From Picosynechococcus sp. PCC 7002 (GTDB taxonomy: Bacteria; Cyanobacteriota; Cyanobacteriia; Cyanobacteriales; MRBY01), in NCBI RefSeq assembly GCF_963860125.1, contig NZ_CAWLFA010000001.1:744001-808000 (forward strand): a stretch of DNA of 64,000 bases, written 5' to 3'. The notes under the pieces were generated by a model. It had not been told where the DNA came from and ran no database searches. It was given only the letters and a program-made list of their open reading frames with translations. Made by a program: the position numbers and the translations under genes. Below, piece by piece: positions 62,575-64,000 of the stretch; positions within the stretch are counted from its first letter, which is position 1, and the number at the start of each line of letters is the position of its first letter.

Positions 62575-63699
62575 ATGAATATTCGCGCAGGTCTCACGGC
62601 GTTGGGGGTGAGTATGGCTACCCTAGGGCCCATTAGCTTTGCACCCATAGCCCAAGCTAATAGCGGTTTGTTTGGCACCCAGGATTTGACCCCTGGAGAT
62701 GTGGTGGCGATCGCCGTCCCCCTTGCTGGTGGTGAAGCCTATAATCTTGTGATCCTCGAACAACTCGACCAAAACCGGGCCTGTTGGCGAGAACAGGGAG
62801 GTTCCCCCACGGTCATTGATCCGCTACTGTTGCAATTTGACTTTACGGGGATTTGTGGCCGCAGCACCGATTCCAACGGCTATTCCCTGCGCCTAGGGGA
62901 GCAAGATATGGCTTGGCGCTATCGCCTCCAGTTGGTTCAGGAAAGGGGAGCCGTTGTCCTCAAGGCTTTTGATGTGGAAAATCCGGGGCGATCGCCCATC
63001 GAAGTGGGAGATACTGGAGGGCTGGCCCAGGGGATGCTGAAGATTAATCTCAATCCGGGTTGGCGCATGGCGAAACGCACCTACGAAGGAAAAACCCTGG
63101 GTCACATTTACCTCGCCAATGAACGACCCCGCGACCAATTGGTTGCTGCCGATCCCCGACAGGAATGGGTTGCAACGGCGCCCACCACCTATACCAGTAG
63201 CAAAATCACCGAAAAATCGGTCTCTGGCAGCGAAACAATTCAGATTTTTGTGCCTCCCTACCAAGAAACCACCAGTCGCCCGAACGAAACCCTCGTGGCG
63301 GCGATTACAGTTCCCGCAGCTCCTGAACCCATCGTGAGTCTACCGAGCAATCCCAGCAATCCCAACGTTCTCCCTGTCCCCCAACGCTCTATCCCCACCT
63401 ACAGTTCCAGTAACACCGGGGTCATTCGCCTTGAAGAACCCGGTCAACAACCGCCGCCGCCGCCCAATAGCGTTTCCTTGGCCCAGAGCTTAGGTTTGCG
63501 GTACCGGGTGGTGGTTGATGCCCAAACTCCAGAACAAAAAGAACGGTTAAAGGCTGTGATTCCGGATGCGTTTCATACTTGGGTTGGCGATCGCCGGATG
63601 ATGCAAGCCGGGGCCTTCGCCGCCGAATTTGAAGCCCAAGATCTGCAAATGCGCTTGCGAGAAACGGGTCTAGCGGTACAAATTGTCCCTGTGCAGTAA
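62575..63699 (+). CDS. DUF3747-family secreted protein
   Basis: 374 residues. Signal peptide (cleavage near IAQANS, about 30), then a DUF3747-like domain (about 31-200): LFGTQDLTPGDVVAIAVPLAGG, YNLVILEQLDQNRACW, VIDPLLLQFDFTGICGRSTDSNGYSLRL. A Pro/Ser-rich linker follows and the C-terminal 80 residues look like a SPOR-type domain (LRYRVVVDAQTPEQKERLKAV ... RLRETGLAVQIVPV). If so, it may bind denuded peptidoglycan glycans. Domain calls are by eye. Confidence 0.75.
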   Translation: MNIRAGLTALGVSMATLGPISFAPIAQANSGLFGTQDLTPGDVVAIAVPLAGGEAYNLVILEQLDQNRACWREQGGSPTVIDPLLLQFDFTGICGRSTDSNGYSLRLGEQDMAWRYRLQLVQERGAVVLKAFDVENPGRSPIEVGDTGGLAQGMLKINLNPGWRMAKRTYEGKTLGHIYLANERPRDQLVAADPRQEWVATAPTTYTSSKITEKSVSGSETIQIFVPPYQETTSRPNETLVAAITVPAAPEPIVSLPSNPSNPNVLPVPQRSIPTYSSSNTGVIRLEEPGQQPPPPPNSVSLAQSLGLRYRVVVDAQTPEQKERLKAVIPDAFHTWVGDRRMMQAGAFAAEFEAQDLQMRLRETGLAVQIVPVQ

Positions 63700-63702
63700 G
63701 TG

Positions 63703-64000
63703 ATGGCAAATTTTTCAGAAATCTTTGTGGCGATCGCCGCTGACCCTTGGCAGGAGGTGGTTGACTTTTACCGTGGCCTCCTGAATGACGAACCCGCAAG
63801 CTACAGCCAAGATCGTTACGCGGAGTTTTTGATTCAGGGTCTGAAGTTGGGCATTTTTAAACCCAGTCCCCAACACCAATCAGAATTTACCGGAACCTCA
63901 GGCGCTTTGAGTTTTTGCCTAGAAGTTGATGATCTCGAAGAGGCGATCGCCACCGTGCAAGCTTTGGGAGGAACGATAGACAGCGAAATCAGTATAGCCT
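63703..64000 (+). CDS. VOC/glyoxalase-like protein (partial)
   Basis: 99 residues visible from ATG 63703, running off the right edge. Pattern of a VOC fold half: FVAIAADPWQEVVDFYRGLLNDEPASYSQDRYAEFLIQG-type opening (seen as VVDFYRGLL and LKLGIFKP), then LSFCLEVDDLEEAIATVQALGG. Three bp after the DUF3747 gene stop, so likely in the same operon. Enzymatic class cannot be set from the fragment. Confidence 0.7.
   Translation, partial: MANFSEIFVAIAADPWQEVVDFYRGLLNDEPASYSQDRYAEFLIQGLKLGIFKPSPQHQSEFTGTSGALSFCLEVDDLEEAIATVQALGGTIDSEISIA

Noticed and set aside
1..64000. tRNA, rRNA and tmRNA genes
   Set aside because: All GTTCGA/GTTCAA-like motifs found by eye fall inside protein genes without cloverleaf context; no RNA gene could be supported.

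Overview
The window looks like a chromosomal segment of a unicellular marine-type cyanobacterium. Evidence: the octamer GCGATCGC (HIP1) recurs throughout genes and spacers, there are oxygenic-photosynthesis genes (petN, psbX, psbI, ycf66, thf1/psb29, PSRP-3), and the ATP synthase genes follow the cyanobacterial/plastid order with b and b' subunits. Gene content and HIP1 density suggest the Synechococcus sp. PCC 7002 (Picosynechococcus) lineage, but that is inferred from memory of such genomes, not from a search. No rRNA, tRNA, CRISPR array, transposase or prophage was seen.

Layout. 1-7.7 kb: on the minus strand a truncated ABC exporter, a PhnC-type ATPase and an alpha/beta hydrolase; then rlmN-tatA on plus, and a glycosyltransferase, an MFS transporter and ureE on minus. 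7.8-9.8 kb: a small accessory patch with an AT-rich HD alarmone-hydrolase-like gene, a Cys-rich miniprotein and a pentapeptide-repeat protein. 9.8-15.9 kb (minus): GMC oxidoreductase and a terminal oxidase operon, two DUF2231-like membrane proteins followed by subunits II, I and III. Subunit II lacks the CuA ligands, so this is the alternative (ARTO/quinol-type) oxidase. 16-19.4 kb: citramalate synthase, an OB-fold lipoprotein and Thf1/Psb29. 19.6-25.9 kb (minus): the large ATP synthase operon (atp1-a-c-b'-b-delta-alpha-gamma). 26-34.1 kb: aldo/keto reductase, small conserved proteins, ispG, a DRTGG protein, dusA, a four-carbon acid sugar kinase-like gene and rsmG. 34.3-36.3 kb: beta-epsilon ATP synthase operon closed by a clear terminator. 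36.4-42.3 kb: PSRP-3 and the rimP-nusA-ylxR-infB translation/transcription cluster. 42.4-44.4 kb: petN with a tightly coupled 45-residue membrane miniprotein, deoC, recO. 44.4-49.5 kb: an unknown membrane protein, a duplicated PhnE permease with a frameshifted 5' end, psbX, ycf66, a PD40 lipoprotein. 49.5-58.4 kb: YheT-type hydrolase, ABC-F ATPase, O-methyltransferase, GT2, signal peptidase I, lptA-lptB, moeA and DUF4126. 58.6-64 kb: glutamate dehydrogenase, DUF1350, a frameshifted metal-dependent hydrolase-like gene, psbI, secreted proteins and a VOC protein cut by the window edge.

Most of the window is core energy metabolism and housekeeping. The parts that reward a second look are the CuA-less oxidase with its histidine-bearing DUF2231 pair, several single-helix miniproteins (petN neighbour; 31-residue protein near atp1; psbX; psbI), intergenic hairpins inside the atp operons, a perfect 28-nt palindrome inside the oxidase operon, and two single-base frameshifts (phnE, DUF6282-like gene). 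All family assignments were made by reading motifs by eye; no database search was run.
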